Shown here one piece after another: positions 50,601 to 63,262 of a DNA stretch of 64,000 bases (positions are counted from its first letter, which is position 1; every line of letters starts with the position of its first letter). Source of the stretch: Apis mellifera. Lineage: Eukaryota; Arthropoda; Insecta; Hymenoptera; Apidae. Location of the stretch: NCBI RefSeq assembly GCF_003254395.2, contig NC_037640.1, forward strand, positions 12,176,789 through 12,240,788. The letters are read 5' to 3'. Below the pieces are notes generated by a model, which was not told where the DNA came from, did not search any database, and saw only the letters and a program-made list of their open reading frames with translations. The translations under genes and the position numbers were made by a program.

Positions 50601-51839
50601 TTTGGACGAAAAGCTAACCGAAATAGAAGCAAAACGAGAAAGACAAACGAAGTAAGATGAAAAGGATGGAATTGATTTCATAGGATAATTCCGCTTAAGC
50701 GGAATTTAAAACTCACCCGCTTGTTTCGATATTTTTTTATATGACGTTTTGATCAAGGAATTCGATATACGTTTCTCGAATACGAGAATTTTTTTTATTA
50801 ATTTTTTTTCGCTCCATTGATACGCAAAACAAATTGTACACAAAAATTCAGATACAAAATTATACGAATAAGAATTGATCGTATTTTTTAATTATTAAAG
50901 ATTCATTCTTAAGTTTAAAATTAATTAAAAATATTTTAAAAAAATACACGTGTTGATTCCGTATATAATTCCATATATTTTTAGCACGAAATATATATAT
51001 ATATGTAAAAAAAAAAAAAACGGAACAAATTTTCGCGAGAATATTATAGAAAATTAAGAAGAGATTCCAAGGAATAAGATGAGATCGAAAATTCGACTCA
51101 CGGACGAAGCCTACGGTGTCCTGTGATCTTTTTTCTTTTCTTTCAAAGATATATATTTAAGTCTTCTTATATATATATGGTCGGCTTATAACTATACCAC
51201 GGATGTAAAATTCTGATACAAGAAACTGACACGGTTTAAATCGGCTTAGCTTTACAAGATTATACCATCTGCGTGAACACATGTCTAATATTCATTTTAT
51301 CGTAACATTTCAGACGAATAATAATTAAAGGGGAATACATCGAAGAATGAAAACGAAAAATCTCGATCGAATCTTTTTTTTTTTATAAACGAAAAAAACT
51401 TCTCAAATAATCAAAGAATAATATTCGTAATAATAACGTAAAGAAAAAAAAAATATTATCTTGATAAAGCTATTTGGTAAACAGTTCGTACAACAACTGT
51501 AAGTAAACAGTTACGCTGAAACAAGTCTAACGAATTCTCGTCACGAATAACGTACAGTGTCTCACATTTTATCTCTGCACGCCACCGCTCGCAGATCTTC
51601 CACACTACACGTATAACCTCAACTCCTTACACGCTCTTCCTAGACGGACACGGTGATATCCGGGTACATCCCGGTTTCAGAAAATTTACAGAACTCGTCC
51701 CTATTATTCCTTTTCTCTTTATTATACCTTGCTGTGAAGCGAAATCTTTGACCATCTCGCGAAACGTACGTAAAATAATGTAACGAAAATTTTTCAAAGT
51801 ACAATCTTGTGATCGCTCACACTACTTAACCTATAAACT

Positions 51840-52880
51840 CGATAAATTTGTCAAAGCAGAAAAAGTATATCGCGAATCGACATTCGATACAAGGAAGTTT
51901 TGAACAAAATTGTTGTTGTTGAAAATTTGTAAATAATGATAAATCGTCGTTTGAAAAAGTGACTCACGGTCAAAAATTTGTCGAGGAATTGCATCGATAC
52001 AAGGAATATTTTAGCAAAATCGTTGTTGTTGAAAATTGATAAATAAATAGTGAATCGTATCTGCGTTTACAAAAACAAAGTGATAAAAAATTTGTCGAGG
52101 AATCGATACTCGATATAAATAATTTTTTAGCAAAATCGTTGTTATTAAAAATAAATGATGAATCGTTGTTTGAAAAAGCAAAGTATTCGACTCACGATTA
52201 AAAATTTATCAAGGAATCGCATCGATACAAGGAATATTTTAGCAAAATCGTTGCTGTTGAAAATTGATAAATGGTGAAATAGTAAAATAAAGGTAAATCG
52301 TCGTTCGAAAAAGTGACTCACAGTTAAAAATTTGTCGAAGAATCGATACTCGATACAAAAAATTTTTTAGCAAAATCGTTAAAAATTGTTAAAAATTAAT
52401 AAATAATGTTGTTGAAAATTGATAAATAAATAGTGAATCATATCTGTTTGCAAAAGCAAAGTGATCAAAAATTTGTCGAGAAATCGATACTCGATACAAA
52501 AAATTTGTTAGCAAAATCGTTAAAAATTGTTAAAAATTGATAAATAATGTTATTAAAAATTGATAAATAAATGATGAATCGTAGTTTGAAAAAGCGAAAT
52601 ATTTGATTCACAGTTAAAAATTCGTCGAGGAATCGCATCGATACAATTTTTTAGCAAAATCGTTGTTATTAAAAATTGATAAATAAATGATGAATCGTCG
52701 TTTGAAAAAGCAAAGTATTCGACTCACGGTTAAAAATTCGTCGAGGAAGCGATACAGAAAGAATTTTTTAGCAAAATCGTCGCTGTTGAAAATTGATAAT
52801 AAATGGTGAATCGTATCTGCGTTTGGAAAAGCAAAGTGGCGAGTGACTCACGGTCAAAAACTGGCCGAGGAACCGCATCG
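51840..52880. repeat. eight- to nine-copy minisatellite, about 110-150-bp unit
   Basis: Anchors of the type AAAAATTTGTCGAGGAATCG recur near 51973, 52090, 52202, 52327, 52468, 52617, 52734 and 52857, with a degenerate start near 51845. Units carry GACTCACGGTTAAAAA, CGATACTCGATACAA, TTTTTTAGCAAAATCGTTG and AAATTGATAAATAAATGATG. Copies are more diverged than in the 46.4-kb array. Confidence 0.85.
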
Positions 52881-54029
52881 AATATCTGGATTTCAGTATT
52901 ACGTGGATCCACTCGTTTCCTTTCCTTCTTCTTCTTCTTTTTCGCATATGAAATCTTCCTTATTGCGGGACAATAAAAAGGACGATGGGCCCCGGATACT
53001 GGGGGCCAGAAACGTAACCTGTTGCCGTAAAATTCACGAAATATCCTCGAAGGAGGAGGAGAAAAACGGTGCCACGCGAAATCATTCAAGGAATCGAGCC
53101 TCCTTCCTCGCGATATCCAAGCACGTTTCGGTAATGAGAAACGTTTCTAAGGAATATATCTCGTTTCCACATTCCGCAAGAACTTTCGAGATTCGAAGGT
53201 TCAACGATCGGATTTTTTTGTAAAATCCCTCGAAACCATTCGAAACTTGCTTTCTCCGATTCTTTTTAAACAGAGATACGTGTCGATATCGAGAGGTCGA
53301 TAACTCATACCGACCGAGCTCGTACTTAAAACCTTTCTTCCTCAACGATTATTATCATTATAATGTACAATACCTCTTCGATCTTAGAACTCTGATTAGC
53401 CAAATTCCTCGATTTTTACTTTAACTATATATTTACTTTAACTATATATTACTTTTACTATATTACAAGAAAATTCTTCTCGTCCAAACTTTCTCGATTC
53501 TTTTTATTAAACAGAGATACGTGTAATCGGTCGACAAGTCGATAACTCGCTCATACCAACCGAGCACACGCTCAAAGCCTTTCTTCCTCGACGATTGTTA
53601 TCATTATTATGTAATATCTCTTCGATCTTAGAACTCTGATTGGCCAAATTTCGATTTTTATTACAAGTAATTATATATATATATACAATACAATATATTA
53701 CAAGAAAATTCCTCTCGTCCAAATTTGCTTCAATATACCTAAAATCCGATCATCGACCCGAACCTCCCCCCCTCTTTTTTCATAATCGCGACCCAAAAAA
53801 GAAAAGAAATAGAAAAACCTGAAAAATTGAAAAACCCACGGCACGATACCGTTACACACGCGTCACATAACCAAGTAAGTACACGAGAGTACAGATCTCT
53901 CGACCTTGACATCCTACGCGGTCGTTTGCCCGCCGACGATTGGCAAAGCGTCTTTTTCCCCGGATTTTGCCCGCGGACGAATGATCGGCCGCGACACGCG
54001 TTGTTGACCGGTCATTCTAAGCCTCTCCT

Positions 54030-54031
54030 CC

Positions 54032-54081
<50 letters not shown>

Positions 54082-54420
54082 GGTGGAGGGGAGGGCCGGG
54101 GTTTCCTTCTCGTTTCAGCGTCCTTGCGCCTTCTTCGACCCCCTTCGACAAGGTGACGACCGTTGTCCTCCTCGTGGAGGGGAATTCGAGAATAGGGGGG
54201 CGAAGGGAGGAGGCGCGCCAAGGGAAGAGTTGGTGCACTTCCTCCTCGGGCAACAGTTGGGTCCTGCTCGCGCCCGTGTAATTGGGGTCCTACTCCCCCG
54301 GGGAACAGAAGTGGTGGGGGATGCCCTATGTAAGCCCTCCGACCGACCGGGTCCAGGCCATCCAGCATCAGGACATCCTCGCACGCAAGGACTCCACCAT
54401 ATACTCGCCATACACACATA
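54030..54420. promoter_or_regulatory. GC-rich island with (GA)n upstream of gene D
   Basis: A (GA)n tract at about 54033-54075 is followed by about 340 bp of GC-rich DNA that is open in several frames on both strands, as GC-rich noncoding DNA often is. On the plus strand a donor-like CTATGTAAGC lies near 54326, and an acceptor-like ATTTAG immediately precedes the gene D start codon. The island could therefore hold the gene D promoter and a first noncoding exon. Inferred. Confidence 0.35.
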
Positions 54421-54513
54421 TATATATGTACGCGTATATTCGATTATTACGTCGATTGTAACAATAATAATTAATCGCGTGTGTATCGAAAACTTATCGT
54501 AAACGTATTTAGC

Positions 54514-56702
54514 ATGAGGCTCGGTTGGGTATCGTTCGCTCTTCTGCTCGGCCTGTGCGACGCCAGGAGAGCCGCCGCTGCCACCACCGAGGAGGCTAAC
54601 TTTCTGGAAAAGCGTCTAGCGCACCCTCAAACGTCGAGGCAACGTCAAGGTGATTATTATTATTATTATTATTGTTTATCGAAGAAAGGATCGAGTTTTT
54701 AATTTTGAGAATAATAATGGAAGTGTAAGGAAAAAATTATACGTGAAATAAATTGGTAGAGTTCGTGATCGAAGATTTATTTAATTTAAAATTGATAAAA
54801 TTCGCGGCGCAGATTTGGAAAACGCGTGGGATCTGGGCGATCTGCAAAAGTTGGATGGTTGGAACGGGACCGAGTCGAGGAGTTCAAATTCGTTGAACAC
54901 CAGGCAAATATATCCCACCGTTAATCCTGGGGACACGAACGAGCTACCAGGACCGATAACGGGGAGGCCAGTGCCTGGGATGTCGCCACCGCCTGGATGT
55001 TTGAGCGTGCGAGGGCAATTCCCGAGCCCAACCAGTTGTTCCAATTATTTAAACTGTTGGGACGAAACTGTGACCGAGCAATCTTGCCCCGATGGATTGT
55101 TCTTCAATGACGTTAATTTCTATTGCGATTACGATTACAACGTGAACTGCGGTAACCGACCTGTACCTACACCGAGTAAGAGTAATTTTAATTCTCTCTC
55201 TCTCTCTTCTAAAAATGAAAAAAAAAAAAAAAGAATCAGAAATATCGATTTTTTTTCCAACGTGTAATTTTCTTCCTTCCCTTTTCGCTTTTCCCAGGGC
55301 CATCCTTGACCGATGGATCGAAACTGTGCCCAGAACCGAACGGTCATTACAGAAGTGCGACGAACTGTTCAGAATTCTACGTGTGCCTTTATAAAAAGCC
55401 CATCAAATTCGGTTGCCCCCGAGGCCTGGTCTACAATGACGTAAGAATCTTATTCCTCAAGAGTTATATTCCGAGGAGGATATACTCGCGGAATTTTAAG
55501 TCGCATAAATGTGACAACGTCTCGCGTCACGCAGCGTGAGAATGTTTTTTGTTTTCTTTTTCCTCCCCCCTCCCCACTTGAACTTGTACCACCGGTCAAA
55601 GGCCGCTTCTCGAGCTTCCGTATCGTTGCTTGAAATTAAATTCTTACATTAACCTCACATTTTATTATTCCGCACGTATATACGCTTATACTTCTCGAAT
55701 TCGACAAATATAAGCGATATACTTAACTATATATTTATACATCTACGATTAACGAATTGTTAATTAACGAAGAATCGCACAATGATTCATACGTCAACAT
55801 TTTCCAAAATGCACGTTCCCTTGCTCGTGTTCTTTCTCCTAGATCTTATCCTAGAGATTGCAGCGCCATCTATAACTTATGCTCATGCGCTATTCGCGTC
55901 CTAGTATTTTTCATCCATCGCTTATCGCTTCACAGCAATTGGGCGTCTGCGACTATCCGTACAACGTCGATTGCAAAGGCGCGGTAAGTCCATCGCTTCC
56001 ACCTACACCGACTTTGCCACAAATTCAGTCATCGCAATCGCCCGCCTCGATACCGTCAGGACAGCAATCGCCTCAACAACCTTCTCAACAACCGTCTTAC
56101 GCACCTTCGCAACCCCAGCAACCACCGTACATACCTTCGCAACCTCAACAACCGCCATACATACCTTCGCAACCTCAACAACCGTCTTACGCACCTTCGC
56201 AACCATCGTATGGGTCCATATATCCTCAACAACCATCTTACGGAGATTCACAATCGATGTATGGATCGCAATCTTTTTCTGGAAATCCTTGGTTGAGCAG
56301 AGTTCAACCTGTTCCCTGGAACGAACGAAGTGTAAATACGCAATTGGAAATCGACAAAGAGCAGAATGAACGAGAGGAAGAAATCGATACGCAGAAAGAA
56401 TCGACCGAGCAGTTGCAAAATCCTTGGGACGTGGTGCAAAATATACCGTCTAGTCTCAGTACAGTTCCATGCCAAGATGGAGACGTGCACAAGTTGAACG
56501 ATGCTTGCACGAATGTGGTGGTTTGCAGAAATGGACGGCCGCAGTTGTTGCAATGTTTGTTGGGAAATTCATACGACAGGCCATCAGACTCTTGTAAACC
56601 AATTTCCATCGCCAAATGGTAAATGAATTTTTTTTTTATAAATTTCGTATCTTTGAATTCGAAAAATTGAATTTAATACATTTCTGTTTCTGTTTCAGCT
56701 AA
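54514..56702 (+). CDS. gene D: secreted chitin-binding protein with Pro/Gln/Tyr repeat linker
   Basis: Exons 54514-54649, 54813-55175, 55298-55440, 55936-56618 and 56699-56702 give 442 aa. Residues 1-23 look like a signal peptide. A linker of about 80 residues without cysteine precedes domain 1 (cysteines 108, 121, 127, 137, 150, 158) and domain 2 (177, 190, 196, 206, 219, 227). About 165 residues then separate domain 2 from domain 3 (393, 405, 411, 421, 434, 442). The spacer holds ten-residue repeats of the type PSQPQQPPYI and then a charged Glu-rich part. All three domains are CBM14-type. The last coding exon has only four bases: one completes the final cysteine codon, three are the stop. 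The intron after domain 1 is phase 1, as in genes A and B. Domain spacing is unlike classical CPAP3 proteins, so it may be a derived member or a peritrophin-like matrix protein. Confidence 0.88.
56026..56260 (+). repeat. coding repeat of about 30 bp in gene D
   Basis: In-frame repeats of about 30 bp with the core CCTTCGCAACCTCAACAACC encode a Pro-Ser-Gln-Pro-Gln-Gln-Pro-x-Tyr-x pattern, with three to four clear copies at about 56086-56205 and degenerate ones on each side. Confidence 0.8.
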
Positions 56703-56754
56703 CTTCAAACTTACGCTTTGTATTAATTACGAATTAAAGTAAACACTTAAAGTA

Positions 56755-56807
56755 AATAAAGCGATCGATTTTTCTTAAAATCCATGTTCTTTGTTATTTC
56801 CAATAAA
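56755..56807 (+). promoter_or_regulatory. gene D poly(A) signals
   Basis: AATAAA occurs at 56755-56760 and again at 56802-56807, 53 and 100 nt past the gene D stop codon, giving a short 3' UTR. Confidence 0.6.
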
Positions 56808-59800
56808 CCTGAAATTTTTAACCCAATTTTTTTGAAAATTAAAGAAATTTAAGAAAAATTGTAAAAATATTTGATAGAAATTTATCGATGAAATAAATAA
56901 GGAAAAGTTTTTCAAAAAATTAATTCCTGTACGTATATAAATATCAGTGATTATATCAGTGACGTATATAAATAAGTAATTTGAAATATCAAGAAGATAC
57001 TACTTATCAACTAAGAAAACTCGTGGATGGTAACTTTAGATGGTAACAGAAAATATAACGAAATTGTTCTGTACTTTACTGCAAGAGAGCGGCACTGTAT
57101 GTTCGTGTTCTTCGAAAACGTATACAAGGAAATAAAGTAGAAATGCAATACGATTTTTCATACGTAAGAAATAAATAATTCAACACATATTTAAACATTT
57201 ACGAAAATATTTTTTACATTAACAGGTAATATTTTTTTTCATTTTAGAATAAAAATTATATTTAACAAAAATAGAAAGAATCTTATTATATCATAGTAAT
57301 AAATTTATATCGAAAAATAATCAAACAAGAATTTTAAAATAATCTTTTATCTATGAAAATTCTTTAAATGAAATTATTTTCAAATTCTAAGAGATATTTT
57401 AAAATAAGATCATAGAAAACCAGAACACGTTTTATTTTAAAATACTTTCTTCGACTCTGACCTTAAAACATAATGCACTCGAGAATTATATTAGAATTAT
57501 ATAGATATTAGATATGAAACATAATTTCATACGTGATACATTTCTATTTTTATTTTTTTTATTATACTTTTATTATTTTTGAATTTATTATCACAAGTTA
57601 TGATTTTAATATTTTTTTAAAATATGTTTTATTTACAATTTAATTGCAACATTTTTTTTAAGGATTACACCAAAGAAAGTTTTCGATCTTCTTTATATTG
57701 TGTAGATAGTAATATCGCGTGGGTCTTAGAAATGCAGTAACCTACTAATTTTGATATCTATATAGATAACTTAGAGATGAAGTTATGCTTTTTCAAATCT
57801 TTTTCTAATTGGAATATTGCAAATATTCGACTTATAATTTCGAGAAAGATTTCGAGTAAAAATATATTATTAATTCTGAAATTGATTTAAAAAAAAAATG
57901 AAAAAATAGAATCTCATTTAATACTATTAATTACAATTTTTTAAAAATATTAATAATAAAACTTGGTCGAATTTTCGACACAAATTGTATTCGATCGTTG
58001 AAAGATAACAATAATTCAAAGTAAATTTTGAAACGAGCAGGTTGAACGAGCAGTACACTTGAACAACAGGGGCAACGAACAAGGTTAATCCGTTCCTGAA
58101 TGGAACAGAACACACCAAAGAGATATCACTTTCCCGGCTTTCTTGGTGCCACGCCCGGCTACCGTACTTTTATGCGAACTTGAACGAAACGTGTGTGTTC
58201 TCAGCCGCATACTAATTGAAGGAGGAAAAAAAAAAAGGAAAAAAAGAGATACGACCTGTTCTCATCTCTCATGAAGCCACGAGAACGATGAGCAGAATTG
58301 CATTTGGTTAATTTTTATGAGTAATTCTTTGAGGAGAAATCAGGTATTGTATCGATGCAAGATAACTGTAATTAGTAATTGTAAAATAAATTTTCTTCAA
58401 TCATATTAATAATACCAGGTTATTCTCTTGCATTATCGACATTTATTTCTATCATTAGTGGTCATGAAAAGAAAGGAAAAGAAAAATTAGAAATCAGTAC
58501 AATAAGAAAAAAATGAATCTTAATTAATCTCATTAATGTGAGGTAGAATATATTCTCTCCTACGATTTTAAAATTTATAATCATTTTTATTTCTATCATG
58601 GTATTTGTCACGTATATACCAATCCAAAATACAATTTATATTCTTCAATGCATTAACGTAAGGCATAAAATCCAGAAAATTTTAACGTATATTATAAAAT
58701 TTTGTTTATTTCATAATATATGGTTAATTATAATTTATTAGTAATTATCTTAAATAATTATAATTAACATACAATTATAATTAACTACCAATCTTAAATA
58801 ATTATAATTAACATAACTTTACAAATGAAACTAATTTTTACGACTTTTAATTATTCAAATTATAGCTCTTTCACTACTATGTAGTATATAGTGTCAAAAT
58901 TGTCAACAAAGCTGTCTGAAGTGAAGATAGGCGATTCCTAGCGAAAGATCCTTCTTGTCTCTGTGCCGTCCCGCGAGACTTTTCAACAGTAAACAATGTA
59001 CACGTATGTAACACACTTTCTCAAATTACAATGGAGACAATGAAATACGATTATCGTCGAAATGAAGCTAAAAAGTTGATTGCATCATCCGATAATCGAT
59101 TTTCTGATAAATTCTTTCGATAATATTCTCGAAAAACAAGCATTCGTGTTATGCATTCGTGTTATGCATTCGTGAATTTAGACGCGTAACAGACGTGATT
59201 TTGCTCGAGTATTACCGACGGAACGAGATTGACGCGTTACAACTTGTTTCTCGCGTCTCACGCGACAACTAATGTTTCAGAACGAATAGAAGTTTATCAC
59301 GAAACGCAACCAGACTCACCAATAAGGGAAAGTTGTAGCCAAAATTGTAAACTGTTAATGCTACGAATATAGTCGTTTTAAGTGTCTCTCTCTTTTCCTC
59401 GTTTTTGACAATAATTTCTCGCGTCATCGTAAAATTTCGTAAACGTATAATTAATATATACGTTTACTGTATTGTATAGGTTATATTGCACTGGAAATGA
59501 TCAAAGTTTGATACTCCACTGTTTCTAAAGATGAAAAAAATGTGCACACGTAGAATTAAAAAGTTCTTCCTTCTTAAAATACGATCACCTTTCGATTAAT
59601 AATTTTAATTTTGTACAGGCTATTTTAAAATAGCATCGGTTTTGTATTTCCACTCACGACACAATCGTTGCAACCGCTTCGTCACGTGAATAAAAAGTTG
59701 TTCAAAGAGGGTTGAATAATCTTCCGAGAAAGAGCAATAACGTCGAAGATAAATGTTTTTCACATGGCATTCTCGTTTAGATGGTGCACCCCTTGGAGGC

Positions 59801-62330
59801 ACGCATTGTTTCCACGAAAAGCAGCGTGGGCGGGCTAACTGCATTTCTCGTGCGTGACACACGCGAAACGCACGATTCGCAAGGATCTCGCGCGTAGAAC
59901 CTCGTTCTTTTGTATGCAGTCCAGGGTAGGTTCGATCAAAGAGGCGAAAAAGAAAGACTCGGTGGGCTTCCTCGCCCACGTATCCCCCTCGTCGTTGCGA
60001 TTCTTTCCTTTGCCAAGGTAAATATCTCTCTTGGAAGTCGTCGCTTCTAGGTGTGGACTCGAATTCCTCGGATCTCTTTCTTTCTCTCTTTCTCTCTCTC
60101 TCTTTCTCTCCACAGTCATTCCTTTCTTCCTACGTTTCCACCTCGATATTTGTGTTGCATCGCAGCCCTATTTATAAATCTTTTTCTATTTGAAAGAAAA
60201 ATCTTGTTTAATTCTCGCCAATTCCAAAAGAACTATTTAGAATACAATCAGAGAATTGAAAGAGAATCCTATTCTTTTACATAAAAAAGACAGGACAAAG
60301 AATCTAATCGTGATAAAGGTTACAATAAATCTAAATGGAAAATTTTACGTTTCATATTTTAATTTTACATATATTATGTACAGAAAATGAAAAAAATTTA
60401 ATTTGTAATATGCGTAATGGAATAAAGATCATTTCGTTAAATTGTTAAATTTTGATCATTTTCAATCAACTTTTAAACATTTAAATTATAGGTTAGGACA
60501 AAAATATCACATATTAATCTTTTCCATTTTTTTTTCTTTTTTTATTTTTAATCATATCCACAGTTAAAATTCATCCAAATCTTTTCACACTCTTATCATA
60601 ATTTCTAATTCATGTTTCATTTTCTGTGTCACATTGAGGAAATATAATACTAACCTCAAAAAGATGGCCACGTTTATTGCCATGTTCACAGGCAAACAAA
60701 GAGCATTTGGAACTTAACCGAATCTTGTCCAACCTACTTCGATGCAAGGTACAACTAGGTCACCTTGCCGGAGGTTGTGCAATACCGGTAGGTTGCTATC
60801 TAAGAGAACTAGTAGGGTACAAAGGAACAGGGACGGACCAATTCGATACCGTTCTAGGAATTTTCTAGGAAAAATATTATTTTGTTTCTTTCCGCGGCAT
60901 CTCAACCTATCCTGCGTTGTTTCTTCTTTATCGATAAATCTTAACCTTAAATAAATTTTATCAAAATATAATTTTGTCTTACATCATTTCTGGCCGCGTT
61001 AAATTGTTGTCGCGTCGACGTGAAGAAGCCAATGTGCCCGGATGATTCGTTTTTCCTCTAGAAAATAAGGATCGGTATCTGGCAAGGTCGATGGCGTCAA
61101 CGACAGCCGGTAGACGCTTGAGAAATGGAAGGCCACTTTCCCTTTCTCTTCGCCTTTTCAACAACGCTGCTCAGGTGTTCTTCGACCCGTTGTTCCAATA
61201 ATGCAGAATTATAACGCGGAAAAACGTAAAAGAAAAAAGAATAAGAAAAAAAGAAAAAGAAAAATGTTCCAAGAAGCGTTCCCAATGCTAGAAAGTGACT
61301 CGTTGTTTATCGCTAGACGCGTTGGAATTTATCGTGATAAAAGTGAAAATAAGGGAGAAAATGGTAGATTTCTTTCTTATATAGAACTGGGATGAGTTAT
61401 GGGGAGGGGGAAGCTTTCACCAAAATTTTAAATTCCCCGCCTACGCGTAAAAAAACAAAAAAAAAAAAAAAACGTTAATTTCCTCCCAAAAGAAACACGG
61501 GTAGACCGAGGAAATATATTCGTAATACGCGTCACCGCATCACTATCTCACTTTCCATAGTGAAAGACCTTTCGAATATTTATGTAACTAATAGTAAACC
61601 GACGTAAGCGTGCATTTTAATTAACCGTTAATGGAACAACTCCATCGTCTACGGGCAGAAAGAGAGAGAGAGAGAGAAGAAAAAGAAAAAAAAAGAGTCT
61701 CTTACGTATATAAATAATCCTTTCGAATTGTCACTTTCAGAAAATTTCAACCGTGTCCGATAACAAACAGGATGTATCTACTCAGTGGCGCCAACCAGAC
61801 ACGAATAAGAGCGAGTTCTCAACCATTGAAGGGACTAGGGAAAAATTGCTTAGGGCTGTTCTCAATAGAGGAAAGAAGCGTTCGTAATTCGTTCGAATAT
61901 TCCGCAGAAGAATTTCGGTATGGAAGCAGGATCGAGGATTCTCCATGCATGACCTTAGTGCCTGTATTTCTATCGTTTCATCCGTGATGCGAGGAGATAT
62001 GATTACGCAACACGGCATATTATACGTTGTCCCGCAACACCTCGCAGCTGTGCGTACGTTGTTCGCGGTAAGGTTAAACTCCAGTGACATTTTGGACGAC
62101 TTTCACCTAAGGGGCCGACGTGGAGGCCTGCTTTCTTCGTCGTCTTTTCGTCTCGAACAGTGGCGGCGGCGACGAGGATCCAGGGACTGGGCTTCCAATT
62201 AAATCGATCGAACTCGAGCACTCGAGATGGTTACTTGTAACTTTTAATTGGGTTTAATTGGACGATACGTAGCCGTGATTTTAATTTTTTCTTTCTTTTT
62301 TTTTTTTAGAACAGAGAAAGATAAAAAGTA
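56808..62330. other. gene-free region downstream of gene D
   Basis: No coding exon is supported. Mostly AT-rich spacer, with a duplicated 23-bp segment near 58749 and 58793, C/T-rich low-complexity sequence at 60065-60115, A-rich runs at 61210-61265 and 61449-61470 and a (GA)n tract at 61660-61680. GC-richer patches at 59640-60060, 60680-60870 and 61780-62210 have open frames but no domain, splice or start-site evidence. Confidence 0.5.
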
Positions 62331-62459
62331 GATATTTAAGTAAGATGAGGTGTGTAAGTTTTCGAAAAAAGATTTTGAGAATGAATAAACTTTAAGAAAG
62401 TATAATTTGTACTTTGAATTGTTGGAAGTTCAACAAAGAAAAATTTTATAAAAATCTGG

Positions 62460-63212
62460 ATAAGTAAGAAAAAGTTATGTGATATATCTTTAAACGAGTT
62501 TGGAACTTTATCAAAAATATTTATATATTAATAAATTATTTTTTTTAGAAATTTAGAAATTTAACAGAGAAAAAAGGTAATTTATAAAGGTAATTTTAAA
62601 AAAAATTTAGAATAAGTTATATGATACACATATTAAATAAGTTTGAAAGAAGATAGAGAATGAACTTTGTCAAAATATATATTTATATATTGATGAATTG
62701 TTAGAAAAACTTAACAAAGAAAGATTTTTGTAAAGTAAGTAACTTTAAGTAAATTAAAAATGAATTATGCAATACATTTTTAAATAAGTTTTGAAGATTT
62801 AAAGAATGAATAAAATTTATCAAAAATATAACTTGATAAAATATATTTTAGTGAATTGTTAAAGTTTAAATAAACTTGGAACGAGTTACATGATACATAT
62901 ATTAAATTAGTTTGAAAGAAGATTTAGAGAATGAACTTTGTCAAAATATATATTTATATATTGATGAATTGTTAGAAAACGTTAACAAAGGAAGATTTTT
63001 GTAAAATAAGTAATTTTAAGTAAATTAAAAATGAATTATGCAATACATTTTTAAATAAGTTTTGAAGATTTAAAGATTGAATAAAATTTATCAAAAATAT
63101 AACTTAATAAAATATATTTTAGTGAATTGTTAAAGTTTAAATAAACTTGGAACAAGTTACATGATACATATATTAAATGAGTTTGAAAGAAGATTTAGAG
63201 AATGAGCTTTCT

Positions 63213-63262
<50 letters not shown>

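Larger units (their letters stand above)
42802..54513. other. gene-free region between divergent genes C and D
   Basis: Across 11.7 kb I find no exon with domain or splice support. It contains the gene C promoter, AT-rich spacer, two minisatellites (46430-47634 and about 51840-52880), T/A runs, a GC-richer patch at 48600-48950 with a 145-codon open frame that has no recognisable feature, another patch at 49600-49880, and a GC-rich island with a GA tract at 54030-54420 next to gene D. Confidence 0.5.

Noticed and set aside
54012..54419. Overlapping open frames on both strands upstream of gene D (up to 139 codons)
   Set aside because: Open in several frames at once because the island is GC-rich; includes a translated GA repeat; no family signature.
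60677..60868. 63-codon plus-strand frame in a GC-richer patch
   Set aside because: No family recognised, no splice acceptor or partner exon found.
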